Source of the DNA: Pseudomonadota bacterium | GTDB taxonomy: Bacteria > Pseudomonadota > Gammaproteobacteria > Burkholderiales > Burkholderiaceae_C | Reading direction: 5' to 3' | Length of the DNA stretch: 64,000 nucleotides | Assembly: GCA_029779845.1 (NCBI GenBank) | Contig: JAKOZT010000092.1 | Location: 107,115 to 171,114 of the forward strand | In this document: positions 9,259 through 18,593 of the stretch, piece after piece | Layout of the letters: the number at the start of each line of letters is the position of its first letter | Position numbering within the stretch: position 1 is the first letter of the stretch | Notes under the pieces: generated by a model | What the model saw: the letters and a program-made list of their open reading frames with translations, nothing else | What the model was told of the DNA's origin: nothing | The model's database searches: none | Program-made: the position numbers and the translations under genes

Positions 9259-9764
9259 GCTCTGGGCGGCATCACCACGATGCCGTCCTCGTCGGCATAG
9301 AGCCAGTCGCCCGTCTTCACCCACACGCCCTGGATCAGCACCGGCACGCCGGTCTGGCCGGGCGTCTTGCGGTCGGTCGGCATGGGCAGCAGCGCGAGCG
9401 CGCGGATGCCGACGTCGGCGGCCGCCAGCTCGGCCTTGTCGCGCGCCGCGCCGTCGATCACCACGCCGGCCCAGCCGTTCTTCGCCGCGGCGGCGGCGAT
9501 GTTGCCGCCGATCAGCGCGCGGCGCAGCGAGCCGCCGCCGTCGACCACCAGCACGCGGCCTTCGCCCGGGGATTCGAGCGCGGCCTTCACCGGCGAGTTG
9601 TCTTCGAAGCACTTGACGGTCAGCACCGGGCCGCTGAACCTGGCGCGGCCGCCGTAGCTCTGGAACACCGGCGGCAACACGCGGAAATGGCCGTCGCCTT
9701 CGGCGTAAGCGCCCTTGTGCGCGTCGCACAGGTCGCAGGTGGAGAAGTCGTTGGTGGTGCTCAT
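9255..9764 (-). CDS. rraA: RraA family protein (HMG/CHA aldolase-like)
   Basis: 169 residues of the RraA/MenG-like fold. In enterobacteria RraA binds and inhibits RNase E; many relatives are class II 4-hydroxy-4-methyl-2-oxoglutarate/oxaloacetate aldolases. Typical motifs are [10 protein letters not shown] at the N-terminus, [18 protein letters not shown], and [12 protein letters not shown] with the metal-ligand Asp and Arg. The start overlaps the Lrp-type regulator stop as ATGA. An aldolase role beside amino-acid genes is as plausible as RNase E control. Confidence 0.88.
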   Translation of the reverse strand: MSTTNDFSTCDLCDAHKGAYAEGDGHFRVLPPVFQSYGGRARFSGPVLTVKCFEDNSPVKAALESPGEGRVLVVDGGGSLRRALIGGNIAAAAAKNGWAGVVIDGAARDKAELAAADVGIRALALLPMPTDRKTPGQTGVPVLIQGVWVKTGDWLYADEDGIVVMPPRA

Positions 9765-10252
9765 GCGTGCGTCACTTTCCTGATCGGCGGTTTCACGTCT
9801 TCGCGGCGCGGCGGCAGCATGGGCTGATGCTCGCGCGCGGGGTTGAGGATGATGGAGGTGGCGGTCTCGGTGAGGATGCAGAACTTGCTGACCACCGCGT
9901 CGAGGTGCGCCACGTCGATCACGGCGATCTCCAGCAGCCAGCTGTCCTCACCGGTCACGTTGTAGGCATTGATGCACTCGGGCGTCTGCTGGATCAGCTT
10001 GACCACGCGCGGGTACTCGGCGCGGCCGATGCGGATCAGCGCGCGGATGCCGTAGCCGAGGCGGCCCAGGTCGACCGTCGCGCGGTAGCCGGTGATGACG
10101 CCGGCCGCTTCCAGCTTGCGCACGCGCTCGGTGACCGCCGGCTGCGAGAGGTGCACACGCCGGCCCAGCTCGGCCATCGTCAGGCGCGCATCGGCCTGCA
10201 GCTCGGCGAGGATGCGCGTGTCGTGCGCGTCGAGTTCGGGGTTCAAGGCCAT
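9761..10252 (-). CDS. Lrp/AsnC family transcriptional regulator
   Basis: 163 residues: an N-terminal winged HTH (AELGRRVHLSQPAVTERVRKLE) and a C-terminal RAM/AsnC ligand domain (YNVTGEDSWLLEIAV). AAGGAG lies ten bases before the ATG at 10252, which fixes this start over an in-frame codon 30 bp upstream. It is first gene of an lrp-rraA operon and divergent from an EamA-type exporter, an arrangement common for amino-acid-sensing regulators and their exporters. The effector is probably an amino acid, but this is inference. Confidence 0.92.
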   Translation of the reverse strand: MALNPELDAHDTRILAELQADARLTMAELGRRVHLSQPAVTERVRKLEAAGVITGYRATVDLGRLGYGIRALIRIGRAEYPRVVKLIQQTPECINAYNVTGEDSWLLEIAVIDVAHLDAVVSKFCILTETATSIILNPAREHQPMLPPRREDVKPPIRKVTHA

Positions 10253-10333
10253 GCGAACGAATCTCCTTGAAATCGACGGCAATTGTGGCCTGAAGAACTT
10301 GATTCCGGCATGGCAACGCGGTGCCGGCTTTCA

Positions 10334-10339
10334 TACGAT
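10334..10339 (+). promoter_or_regulatory. -10 element TACGAT, leaderless start of the EamA gene
   Basis: TACGAT ends seven bases before the ATG at 10347. It is the same hexamer and spacing as before the DUF433 gene at 4691, and there is no Shine-Dalgarno sequence. Confidence 0.4.
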
Positions 10340-10346
10340 GCGGCCC

Positions 10347-11261
10347 ATGACTTCCCCTGCCCTCGCTGCCGGCGCGCCGCGCGCCGAGCCCTTGTCCACG
10401 CTGCTGCTGTTGTGCCTCGCCGCCACCTGGCTGATCTGGGGCTCGACCTATCTGGCGATCAAGTTCGCGCTGCTGAGCCTGCCGCCCTTCTTCCAGATGG
10501 GCACGCGCTTCCTCGCCGCCGGCGCGCTGCTGATCGCCTGGATGCGCTGGCGCGGCGCGGCCTGGCCGACGCGCACGCAGTGGCGCAACGCGCTGGTGGT
10601 TGGCGCGCTGATGCTCGGCGGCGGCATGGGCGGCACCGCGATGGCCGAGACCAGCGTCGGCTCCGGGCTGGTGGTGGCCTTCATCGCGGTGGTGCCGCTG
10701 ATGATCGCGGCGCTCAATCTTCTGTGGGGCATCAAGCCCGGGCGGCTCGAACTCGCCGGCATCGTCGTCGGCCTGGCCGGCGTGCTGATGCTGACGCAGG
10801 GCGCCGGCTTCCAGGCCTCGCCGGCCGGGCTGGCGGCGATCGCGATCGCCTGCCTGACCTGGTCGGTGGGCAGCGTGCTGAGCCAGCGCAGCCTGCCGCT
10901 CGCGCCCGGCGCGATGGGCTTCGCCAGCGAGATGCTGTGCGGCGGCGCGGTGCTGATGGCGCTCTCGCTGGCCGCCGGCGAGCGGCCGCAGTGGCCGCCG
11001 CAGCCGGCCGCCGTGGCGGCGTGGGTCTACCTCGTCGTGGCCGGGTCGCTGATCGCGTTCAACGCCTACATGCACTTGCTCGCCCATGCCAGCGCCGGGC
11101 TGGCGTCGAGCTACACCTTCGTCAACCCGGTGATCGCGATGCTGCTCGGCGTGGCGGTGCTGGGCGAGGCGGTCAGCGGCTTCGAGTGGGCCGCCGCCGG
11201 CGTGGTGCTGGTGGGCGTGGTGCTGATGCTGCGCGGGGCGGCGCTCAAGCGCGCTGCTTGA
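10347..11261 (+). CDS. EamA/DMT family metabolite exporter
   Basis: 304 residues with about ten hydrophobic segments arranged as two EamA repeats. WLIWGSTYLAIKFAL in helix 1 and SSYTFVNPVIAMLLG in helix 9 are characteristic of the YedA/RhtA branch of drug/metabolite transporters. It is an inner-membrane efflux carrier, divergently transcribed from an Lrp regulator, which points to amino acid export; the substrate is not known. An ATG nine bases upstream overlaps the -10 box. The 3' end overlaps the convergent ThDP gene by 17 bp. Confidence 0.9.
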   Translation: MTSPALAAGAPRAEPLSTLLLLCLAATWLIWGSTYLAIKFALLSLPPFFQMGTRFLAAGALLIAWMRWRGAAWPTRTQWRNALVVGALMLGGGMGGTAMAETSVGSGLVVAFIAVVPLMIAALNLLWGIKPGRLELAGIVVGLAGVLMLTQGAGFQASPAGLAAIAIACLTWSVGSVLSQRSLPLAPGAMGFASEMLCGGAVLMALSLAAGERPQWPPQPAAVAAWVYLVVAGSLIAFNAYMHLLAHASAGLASSYTFVNPVIAMLLGVAVLGEAVSGFEWAAAGVVLVGVVLMLRGAALKRAA

Positions 11262-12942
11262 GAGCGGCCTCGCGGATCGCGCCGAGCGTCGCGCGCGTGG
11301 TGCTGACTTCGCTGGCGAGCTTCAGGTGGATCAGCGTGGGCGTGCCGGCGGCCAGCGCTGCGCGGAACGCCGGCTCGAACTCATCCGTGCGCTCCACCTT
11401 CGCCGCGTTCCAGCCGTAGGCCCGCGCCAGCGCGGCGAAGTCGGGGTTGAACAGGTCGCTGCCACACACCCGCCCCGGGTACTCGCGCTCCTGGTGCATG
11501 CGGATCGTGCCGTAGGTACCGTTGTCGACGACGAGGCTGATCAGCTTGCGCGCGCCGTAGCCGGTGGCGGTGGCGAGTTCCTGACCGGTCATCAGGAAAT
11601 CGCCGTCGCCGGCGACGTTGATCACCGTGCGCTCGGGGTAAAGCAACGAGGCTGCGACTGCCGCCGGCACGCCATAGCCCATCGCGCCCGAGGTCGGCGC
11701 GAGCTGGGTGCGGCCGTGGTGTTGCAGGCCACGGTAGCGAACGTAGCGATGCAGCCAGCCGCTGAAGTTGCCGGCGCCGTTGGTGAAGACGGCGTCTTCG
11801 GGCGCGAGGCGTTCGACTGTCAGCATCACCTGCGCCATGTCGAGCGGCTCCACCGGCTGCGGCACGCGGTTGGCGGCGAAGTCGGCGGAGGCCGCTTCGC
11901 TCCACGCCGACCACGCGAGCGACGGCGGCGCGGCCAGCGCCTCCAGCGCCTTGGCCGCGTTGTTCACCGAGGCTTGCAGCAGCAGATCGGCGGCGTAGAC
12001 GCGCCCGAGCTCTTCCGCGCCGGCATGGAGGTGCACGAGCTTCTGCTTCGGCCGCGGCGCTTCGAGCAGCATGTAGCCGCCGGTGGTCATCTCGCCGAGG
12101 CGCACGCCCAGCGCGATCACCAGGTCGGCCTCGCGGATGCGCGTGGCCAGCTTCGGATTGATGCCGATGCCGACATCGCCGGCATAGAGCGGATGGTGGT
12201 TGTCGAACGTGTCCTGGAAGCGGAAGCCGCAGCCCACCGGCAGTTGCCAGTTCTCGGCGAAGCGTTGCAAGGCGCGCGCGCCCTCGGCGTCCCAGCCGCC
12301 ACCACCGGCGATCACGAAGGGCCGCTGCGCCTGCACGAGCAGCGCGCGCAGATCGCGCAGCGCACCCGGCGCCGGCCAGGCCTGCGCCGGCTCGACACGC
12401 GGCAGCACCGGCGCAGCGGTGTGCGTGGTCAGCAGGTCTTCGGGCAGCACGATCACCACCGGCCCGGGCCGGCCCTGCAGCGCGGTGTGGAAGGCACGCG
12501 CCACGTACTCGGGCAGGCGGTCCGCGCTCTGCGCCTCGCCCACCCACTTCGCCATGCCCAGCGTGCCGGGGCCGAACACCTGCCGGTAGTCGAGTTCCTG
12601 GAAGGCCTCGCGGTCGCGCTGGTCACTCGCCACCTGGCCGACGAACAGGATCAGCGGCGTGCTGTCCTGGAACGCGGTGTGCAGCCCGATCGACGCATTG
12701 GTCGCCCCCGGCCCGCGCGTCACGAAGCAGATGCCCGGCCGGCCGCTGAGCTTGCCCTGCGCTTCGGCCATGAAAGCGGCGCCACCCTCCTGGCGGCAGG
12801 CGACGAAGCGGATGCGCTCGCGGTGTTCGTGGAAGCCGTCGAGCACCGCGAGGTAACTCTCGCCGGGCACGCCGAAGGCGGTGTTGACGCCCTGTGCGAT
12901 CAGGGCTTCGACGAGGGCGTGGCCGGCAAGGCGTTGACTCAT
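11245..12942 (-). CDS. acetolactate synthase-like thiamine diphosphate enzyme
   Basis: 565 residues with the three-domain ThDP layout of acetolactate synthase and benzoylformate decarboxylase: PYR domain with catalytic Glu52 (CRQEGGAAF), central domain, and PP domain with GDGDFLMTGQE and DNGTYGTIR for ThDP-Mg binding. There is no small regulatory subunit (ilvN) next to it, so it is probably not the anabolic AHAS. It is joined by an ATGA overlap to an upstream MFS transporter, suggesting a catabolic 2-keto acid decarboxylase or carboligase. Substrate unknown. Confidence 0.85.
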   Translation of the reverse strand: MSQRLAGHALVEALIAQGVNTAFGVPGESYLAVLDGFHEHRERIRFVACRQEGGAAFMAEAQGKLSGRPGICFVTRGPGATNASIGLHTAFQDSTPLILFVGQVASDQRDREAFQELDYRQVFGPGTLGMAKWVGEAQSADRLPEYVARAFHTALQGRPGPVVIVLPEDLLTTHTAAPVLPRVEPAQAWPAPGALRDLRALLVQAQRPFVIAGGGGWDAEGARALQRFAENWQLPVGCGFRFQDTFDNHHPLYAGDVGIGINPKLATRIREADLVIALGVRLGEMTTGGYMLLEAPRPKQKLVHLHAGAEELGRVYAADLLLQASVNNAAKALEALAAPPSLAWSAWSEAASADFAANRVPQPVEPLDMAQVMLTVERLAPEDAVFTNGAGNFSGWLHRYVRYRGLQHHGRTQLAPTSGAMGYGVPAAVAASLLYPERTVINVAGDGDFLMTGQELATATGYGARKLISLVVDNGTYGTIRMHQEREYPGRVCGSDLFNPDFAALARAYGWNAAKVERTDEFEPAFRAALAAGTPTLIHLKLASEVSTTRATLGAIREAALKQRA

Positions 12943-14192
12943 GCGGCCATTTTCGCCGCCAGCGACTGCGTCTTCGCCACCCGCGCGCCGACCAGCGCCG
13001 CCGAGACCACGCCGCACACCAGCGCCAGCGCCGCACCGATGAACACGCCCGAGGGCGAGCCGCGGTCGAGGATGGCGCCGAACACCGGCGCGGCGAGCGC
13101 GAAGCCCAGATCCAGCCCCGAGTACACCGTGCCGTAGACGCGCCCGGTGGCGCCGGGCGGGGCGGCGCGCTTGATCAGCATGTCGCGCGAGGGGCCGGCG
13201 AGGCCCGTGCCGAAGCCGGCCAGCGCCGTCACCGCCGCGGCCAGCAACCCTGGCAGGCCCGGCAGGCTGGCGAGGAAGAACAGCGCCGCCGCGCCGAGCA
13301 GGCAGGCGCCGATGATGCGCTCCAGCCGCTCGCCGCGCGCGGCGAGGAAGCCGCCCACCACCATGCCGGCGGCGCCGCACAGCATGAAGCCGGTGACGAC
13401 GAAGGAGGTGATGGTCAGCGGCAGGCCGTGCAGCTTCTGCAGGGCCGGGCCGGCGAAGCTCTGCACCGCCGAGAGCGCGCAGGTCGACCAGAAGAAGAAC
13501 GAGAAGCACAGCCACACCGAGGGCAGGCGCAGGAAGGCGAGCGGGTGTTCGGCCCTCGCCGCGCCTGCGGCCTTGGCGGCGGCGTGCGGCCAGGTGCCGC
13601 TGCGGTCGTCGATGGCGTGGCGGTTGACGATCATCGTCGCCAGCACGAACAGCGCCCACAGCGCCGCGCCCGCCGCGGCCCAGCGCCACGAGCCGCTCGC
13701 CGCGGTGATCGTCGCCATGAACACCGGCGCGGCGGCCCAGCCGAGGTTGCCGGTGATGCCGTGCACCGAGAAGGCATGGCCCAGGCGCGCCTGCGAGACG
13801 CGCTTGTTGAGGATGGTGAAATCGACCGGGTGGAAGGGCGAGTTGCCCAGCCCGGCCAGCGCCGCCGCCAGCATCAGCCCGGCATAGCCCTGCGCGCCGG
13901 CCGCGGCGAGCCCGGCCAGCACGAAGCACGACAGCGCGACGAAGAGCACCGGCCGCGCGCCGACACGGTCGACCAGGAAACCGGCCAGCGCCTGCCCGAA
14001 GCCCGAGATCACGAAGAAGGTGCTGACCAGCAGGCCGAGTTCCGAGTAGCTCAGGCCGAAGTCGCGGATGAACAGCGGGAACAGCGGCGGCAACAGCATG
14101 TGGAAAAAATGCGAGGTGCCGTGCGCCAGGCCGATCAGGCCGATGGTGCGGGCGTCGTCGCGCAGGGAGGCGGAGGGAGGCGTCATCGTCAT
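12939..14192 (-). CDS. MFS transporter, fosmidomycin-resistance (Fsr) type
   Basis: 417 residues with twelve hydrophobic segments. The first helix HGTSHFFHMLLPPLFPLF and the loop LVDRVGARPVLF match the Fsr branch of the major facilitator superfamily. It is the first gene of an operon with the ThDP enzyme and is divergent from an AraC regulator. Possible starts are the ATGs at 14192 and 14186; TACAGT lies six bases before the first. The real substrate, perhaps an organic acid handled by the ThDP enzyme, is unknown. Confidence 0.87.
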   Translation of the reverse strand: MTMTPPSASLRDDARTIGLIGLAHGTSHFFHMLLPPLFPLFIRDFGLSYSELGLLVSTFFVISGFGQALAGFLVDRVGARPVLFVALSCFVLAGLAAAGAQGYAGLMLAAALAGLGNSPFHPVDFTILNKRVSQARLGHAFSVHGITGNLGWAAAPVFMATITAASGSWRWAAAGAALWALFVLATMIVNRHAIDDRSGTWPHAAAKAAGAARAEHPLAFLRLPSVWLCFSFFFWSTCALSAVQSFAGPALQKLHGLPLTITSFVVTGFMLCGAAGMVVGGFLAARGERLERIIGACLLGAAALFFLASLPGLPGLLAAAVTALAGFGTGLAGPSRDMLIKRAAPPGATGRVYGTVYSGLDLGFALAAPVFGAILDRGSPSGVFIGAALALVCGVVSAALVGARVAKTQSLAAKMAA

Positions 14193-14198
14193 CGGCGC

Positions 14199-14204
14199 AC
14201 TGTA
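14199..14204 (-). promoter_or_regulatory. -10 element TACAGT before the MFS gene
   Basis: Read on the minus strand, TACAGT ends six bases before the ATG at 14192, predicting a leaderless or near-leaderless mRNA. In the same 70-bp spacer TACGAT at 14227-14232 points the other way toward the AraC gene, so the two promoters are back to back. Confidence 0.35.
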
Positions 14205-14262
14205 GGCGGCCCGGGCACGGCGCGGTTACGATAGAAAGCCAATCTCTGTCGAGATCCCGCCA

Positions 14263-15090
14263 ATGCCGAACGCCCTGCGCTCCCGCCGCACCAGTGTCTT
14301 GCCGATCGACCCGCTGGCCTATGCCCCCACGCCGGCGCGGCCGCTGCGCGCCAAGCTGCGCCGGCTCGCGGCGGCCACGCAGGTGGTGCCGCACAGCCAC
14401 CCGTGGGCGCAGGTGGCCATGTCGGCCACCGGCGTGATCCGCATGCAGGCCGGGCGCAGCACCTACCTCGTGCCGCCGACGCGCGCGCTGTGGATCCCGC
14501 CGGGCGTGGAGCACGTGGTCACCGTGGTGGAAGACGCCGAGATCCGCACGCTGTACGTGCACCCGAGCGCGCGTTTTCTCGGCGACGACGGCGAAACGCC
14601 CTTCCAGCGCTGGCCCGAGTGCCGCGTGCTGGAGGTGTCGCCGCTGCTGCGCGAGCTGGTCGCGCACCTCGACAGCGCGCCCGGCGGCCAGACGGCCAGC
14701 GAGCGCGAGGCCTGCCTGGCCGCGCTGATCCTCGACGAACTGCGCCGCGCCGCGCCGGTGAAGCTGGGCATCGAGCTGCCGGCGGACAAGCGCCTGCGCC
14801 AGCTGTGCGAGGCGGTGCTCGACGCGCCGGCGCGCTGGAGCACGCTGGAGGAATGGTCGCGCGAGGCCGGCGCCAGCCCGCGCACGGTGGCGCGCCTGTT
14901 CCGCAGCGAGCTGGGCACGAGCTTCGTGCAGTGGCGCCAGCAGGTGCTGCTGTCGCACGCGGTGGCGCTGGCGGCGCGCAAGCTGCCGATGGCGACCATC
15001 GCCGCCGAGCTCGGCTACGCCAGCGCGAGCGCCTTCACGGCGATGGTGCGGCGCACGCTGGGTGCGCCTCCGACCCAGTTCTTCGCCTGA
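14263..15090 (+). CDS. AraC family transcriptional regulator
   Basis: 275 residues. An N-terminal cupin-like domain (VPHSHPWAQV, LWIPPGVEHVV) is followed by a C-terminal AraC HTH pair (EWSREAGASPRTVARLF, then IAAELGYASASAFTAMVRR). The cupin/AraC layout and the ending PTQFF resemble regulators of divergent MFS efflux genes such as NimR. Here it diverges from the Fsr-type MFS/ThDP operon, its most likely target. The effector is unknown. Confidence 0.88.
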   Translation: MPNALRSRRTSVLPIDPLAYAPTPARPLRAKLRRLAAATQVVPHSHPWAQVAMSATGVIRMQAGRSTYLVPPTRALWIPPGVEHVVTVVEDAEIRTLYVHPSARFLGDDGETPFQRWPECRVLEVSPLLRELVAHLDSAPGGQTASEREACLAALILDELRRAAPVKLGIELPADKRLRQLCEAVLDAPARWSTLEEWSREAGASPRTVARLFRSELGTSFVQWRQQVLLSHAVALAARKLPMATIAAELGYASASAFTAMVRRTLGAPPTQFFA

Positions 15091-15103
15091 CGGCACCCGG
15101 CCG

Positions 15104-15123
15104 GCCCCCGCGCCTGCGGGGGC
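15104..15123 (+). terminator. GC hairpin after the AraC gene
   Basis: GCCCCCGC (15104-15111) and GCGGGGGC (15116-15123) form a perfect 8-bp stem with a 4-base loop, 14 bp after the AraC stop. No T-run follows, so it is not a canonical intrinsic terminator and may only block 3' exonucleases or assist Rho. Confidence 0.4.
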
Positions 15124-15246
15124 GCGTGGCGCGGCCCCGACACACGTCTTGCAACAGATCTTCCATCCGCGTCGAAAATGGCGCGTTGCACTTGAACTTA
15201 GGCTGAACGCCGACGCAGAAACGGCGCGCGGCCGCGGAGGAACACC

Positions 15247-16521
15247 ATGCTCAAGTCCCTGTTCGGCGAGCTCGGCCCGGCGGAAGACCCGCGCCTGCGC
15301 GCCGCCACCGCCGACGAGACCGACGGCGGCTTCGCCGCCACCGCCATCCTCGAGAGCGTGGCCACCGAGGTCAACGAACGCGGCCAGATCGTCGACCGGC
15401 ACCTGCGCGACCTCGTCGTCACCGGCTCGCCGGCCGCGGCGATCCGCGAGCACTTCGCCGCCACGCGCGCCGACCTGGGCACCGCGACGCGCCAGATCAC
15501 CCTGCTCGATCCGACCGGCGTGTGGGCCTCGGCAGTGATCAAGGCGCTGTCGGACGCCGGCGGCCAGCCGGTCGAGCGATTGCATCTGCGCGAGCACACC
15601 ACGCTGAAGACGCTGGCGATGATCGAGCGCACCGCCCTCGTGCGCCGCCACGAGGAGAAGCTCAACCTCTACCACGCCGACGTGCGCGCGCCGGGCCAGG
15701 ACACCGCCGAGATCCCGGTGGCGCTGATGGAGCGCAGCCACCTCACCGCGGTGATCGTCGGGCCGATGCAGCCGCACGCGATCGACGCGCTGCTCGCCGC
15801 GCTGGCCGACGCGACGCAGCTGCCCGGCTGGCGCTGCCCCAACCTGCTGTTCATGCTGCCGCCCAACGCGGTGTGGATCGCCAACAAGATCGCCGCCACG
15901 CCCTGGCCGCAGCGCGTGAACGTGCATGTGATCGACGAGCCGCTGATCAGCGCCTCGGCGGTGTGGAACGCGATGCTGGGCATCTGGAACCTCGTCAAGC
16001 TGCAGCCGGCGTGGGACGCGCCGGCCGTGGCCGCCGCGGCGGCCAGGCCCGAGTTCCCCTTCAAGGTGGCCGATCTGTCGCGGCCCGCGCCGGGCGCCAT
16101 CGCTGCGGCTGCCGTGGCGCCGCCGGTGGCGCGCCTGGGCCGCGCGGTGCTCGACCCGGCGCGCGCGCACCAGGCGCTGGCCGACATGCTGCCGCTCGAA
16201 GGCCTGCTCGGCAGCGCGGCGGTGGATGCCAGCAACGGCCTGGTGCTGGCGCGCGAGCTGCGCGAGGACCAGCCGGTGGACATGGACGTGATCGGCGCGG
16301 CCTGCGCGCAGATCCTGCGCGAGCACCGCCAGAGTTCCAGCGCGATGGGCCTGGGCGGCCCGGTCGAGGAGATCATGACCGGCACCGGCGCGCGCCAGAT
16401 GGTGATGCGCGTGATCTCGCGCTACCCCGACGTGTTCGTCGTCTGCCTGCTCGACCGCCAGCGCACCAATCTGCCGCTGGCGCGCTACAAGCTGATGGAA
16501 CTCGACAAGACCCTGCTCTGA
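15247..16521 (+). CDS. hypothetical protein with C-terminal roadblock/LC7-like domain
   Basis: 424 residues with no catalytic motif I recognise. From about residue 308 the sequence ([22 protein letters not shown], then a helix and [21 protein letters not shown]) looks like a roadblock/LC7 domain, a fold found in small-GTPase regulators and MglB. The first 270 residues are mixed alpha/beta without a known signature, and an Ala/Pro linker near 260-290 separates the halves. GGAGG lies six bases before the ATG. It sits 25 bp before nadA, but a promoter-like TAACAT lies between them, so co-transcription is uncertain. The domain call is by eye. Confidence 0.75.
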   Translation: MLKSLFGELGPAEDPRLRAATADETDGGFAATAILESVATEVNERGQIVDRHLRDLVVTGSPAAAIREHFAATRADLGTATRQITLLDPTGVWASAVIKALSDAGGQPVERLHLREHTTLKTLAMIERTALVRRHEEKLNLYHADVRAPGQDTAEIPVALMERSHLTAVIVGPMQPHAIDALLAALADATQLPGWRCPNLLFMLPPNAVWIANKIAATPWPQRVNVHVIDEPLISASAVWNAMLGIWNLVKLQPAWDAPAVAAAAARPEFPFKVADLSRPAPGAIAAAAVAPPVARLGRAVLDPARAHQALADMLPLEGLLGSAAVDASNGLVLARELREDQPVDMDVIGAACAQILREHRQSSSAMGLGGPVEEIMTGTGARQMVMRVISRYPDVFVVCLLDRQRTNLPLARYKLMELDKTLL

Positions 16522-16533
16522 TTCCCTCTGGCC

Positions 16534-16539
16534 TAACAT
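16534..16539 (+). promoter_or_regulatory. -10 element TAACAT, leaderless start of nadA
   Basis: TAACAT ends seven bases before the nadA ATG at 16547. The spacing matches several other genes in the window with no Shine-Dalgarno sequence. Confidence 0.4.
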
Positions 16540-16546
16540 TCGGGCC

Positions 16547-17653
16547 ATGAGCCAGGTTCTTTTCGACTACACAAAACAGGACGCCAGCGGCGCCAGCTGC
16601 ACTGCGCACGCCTGGGCCAAGGTGCCGCCGGCGCTGACGAGCGACGAGCGCCGCGAGTGGAAGGCGCGCGCCGCCGCGCTGCTGAAGCAGCACGGTGCGG
16701 TGCTGGTGGCGCACTACTACGTCGACGGCGACTTGCAGGATCTCGCGCTCGAGACCGGCGGCTGCGTCTCCGATTCGCTCGAGATGGCGCGCTTCGGCCG
16801 CGACCACGCGGCCAGGACGCTGGTGGTGGCCGGCGTGCGCTTCATGGGCGAATCGGCCAAGATCCTCTCGCCCGACAAGCGCGTGCTGATGCCCGATCTC
16901 GACGCCACCTGCTCGCTCGACCTCGGCTGCCCGCCCGACCAGTTCGCCGCCTTCTGCGATGCGCACCCGGACCGCACCGTGGTCGTCTACGCCAACACCA
17001 GCGCCGCGGTGAAGGCGCGCGCCGACTGGATGGTGACGAGCTCCTGCGCGCTGCAGATCGTCAACCACCTGAAGGCGCGCGGCGAGAAGATCCTGTGGGC
17101 GCCGGACCGCCACCTCGGCCGCTACATCCAGGAGCAAACCGGTGCCGACATGCTCTCGTGGCACGGCGAGTGCATCGTGCACGACGAGTTCAAGGGCCTG
17201 GAACTGGAACTGCTGCGCAAGGAGCACCCCGACGCCAAGGTGCTGGTGCACCCCGAGTCGCCCCAGAGCGTGGTGGCGCTGGCCGACGTGGTGGGCTCGA
17301 CCACGCAGATCCTCAACGCGGTGCTCAAGAGCGACGCCGAAACCTTCATCATCGCCACCGACAACGGCCTGATGCACCGCATGCGCCAGCTCGCACCCGG
17401 CAAGACGCTGCTGGAAGCACCCACCGCGGGCCGCAGCGCCACCTGCAAGAGCTGCGCGCACTGCCCGTGGATGGCGATGAACGGCCTGCAAGGCGTGGTG
17501 CACACGCTGGAGACCGGCGACGGCGAGATCCACGTCGAAGAAGACATCCGCGCCAAGGCGCTCGGCTGCATCGAGCGCATGCTCGACTTCACCGCCAAGA
17601 ACGCCGCCGCGCTGGCGCAGCCGGCCTTCGTGAAAAACATCGGCCCGGCCTGA
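16547..17653 (+). CDS. nadA: quinolinate synthase A
   Basis: NadA condenses iminoaspartate with dihydroxyacetone phosphate to quinolinate in de novo NAD synthesis. 368 residues, normal for the long proteobacterial form. The three [4Fe-4S] cysteines are visible in DATCSLD near 121, TSSCALQ near 166, and the [10 protein letters not shown] region near 300. Substrate-binding [13 protein letters not shown] and HPESPQSVV are present. It is followed after five bases by nadC, forming a two-gene NAD operon; nadB is not in the window. Confidence 0.97.
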   Translation: MSQVLFDYTKQDASGASCTAHAWAKVPPALTSDERREWKARAAALLKQHGAVLVAHYYVDGDLQDLALETGGCVSDSLEMARFGRDHAARTLVVAGVRFMGESAKILSPDKRVLMPDLDATCSLDLGCPPDQFAAFCDAHPDRTVVVYANTSAAVKARADWMVTSSCALQIVNHLKARGEKILWAPDRHLGRYIQEQTGADMLSWHGECIVHDEFKGLELELLRKEHPDAKVLVHPESPQSVVALADVVGSTTQILNAVLKSDAETFIIATDNGLMHRMRQLAPGKTLLEAPTAGRSATCKSCAHCPWMAMNGLQGVVHTLETGDGEIHVEEDIRAKALGCIERMLDFTAKNAAALAQPAFVKNIGPA

Positions 17654-17658
17654 TCACC

Positions 17659-18528
17659 ATGATGTTCGACGTCAACGAGACCTTGGAGCAGGCGCGCGCG
17701 CGCAACATCCGCGACGCGCTCGCCGAAGACATCGGCCGGCAGGACTGGACCGCCAAGCTCGTGCCCGAAGCGCAGCGCGTGCGCGCGCGCGTGATCGTGC
17801 GCGAAGACGCGGTGCTGTGCGGCCGCGACTGGTTCGACGGCACGCTGCACGCGCTCGACGCCGAGGCACGCATCACATGGATGGCCGACGAAGGCGCGCG
17901 CGTGAAGGCCGGCGCGACACTGTGCGAGATCGAAGCCAACGCACGCGCCCTGCTCTCGGCCGAACGGCCGGCGCTGAACTTCCTGCAGCTGCTCTCAGCC
18001 ACGGCGACGCTGACGCGCGCGCACGTCGACGCGATCGCCGGCGCCTCGCCGAACCCGAAAGGCTGCGCCATCCTCGACACGCGCAAGACGCTGCCCGGCC
18101 TGCGCCAGGCTCAGAAGTACGCGGTGCGCAGCGGCGGCGGGCGCAACCAGCGCCTCGCGCTGTGGCACGGCATCCTGATCAAGGAGAACCACATCGCGGC
18201 AGCCGGCGGCATCGCCCAGGTGCTGGCGCAGGCGCGCGCGCTGAACGCCGGCGTGGAGATCCAGATCGAGGTGGAGACGCTCGCGCAATTGAAGGAGGCG
18301 CTCGACCACGGCGCCGCCAGCGTGCTGCTCGACAACTTCGACCTCGCCGCGATGCGCGAGGCGGTGGCGCTGAACGCCGGGCGCGCCGAGCTGGAGGTGT
18401 CGGGCGGCGTGCTGCTGGAGCAGCTGCGCGACATCGCCGCCACCGGCGTGGACCGCATCTCGGTCGGCGCGCTGACCAAGAACGTGCACGCGGTCGATCT
18501 GTCGATGCGGGTGATCGAGCGGCTCTGA
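17659..18528 (+). CDS. nadC: nicotinate-nucleotide pyrophosphorylase (carboxylating)
   Basis: NadC converts quinolinate and PRPP to nicotinate mononucleotide. About 289 residues, the family length. RPALNFLQLLSATAT, DTRKTLPGLR, HGILIKENH and VLLDNFD are the family signatures for PRPP and quinolinate binding. Two adjacent ATG codons (17659 and 17662) are possible starts. It is the last gene of nadAC; a strong terminator begins in its stop codon. Confidence 0.96.
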   Translation: MMFDVNETLEQARARNIRDALAEDIGRQDWTAKLVPEAQRVRARVIVREDAVLCGRDWFDGTLHALDAEARITWMADEGARVKAGATLCEIEANARALLSAERPALNFLQLLSATATLTRAHVDAIAGASPNPKGCAILDTRKTLPGLRQAQKYAVRSGGGRNQRLALWHGILIKENHIAAAGGIAQVLAQARALNAGVEIQIEVETLAQLKEALDHGAASVLLDNFDLAAMREAVALNAGRAELEVSGGVLLEQLRDIAATGVDRISVGALTKNVHAVDLSMRVIERL

Positions 18529-18555
18529 AAAGCGCGGCATCAGCGGCGCTTTTCT
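18528..18555 (+). terminator. intrinsic terminator of nadAC
   Basis: AAAAGCGC (18528-18535) pairs with GCGCTTTT (18546-18553) around a 10-base loop, ending in TTTTCT. The A-rich left arm starts in the nadC TGA. It is a canonical Rho-independent terminator and may work in both directions. Confidence 0.8.
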
Positions 18556-18593
18556 GCCCTTCGCCTGGGCCGCCGGCCCGGACACTGCGGGCC

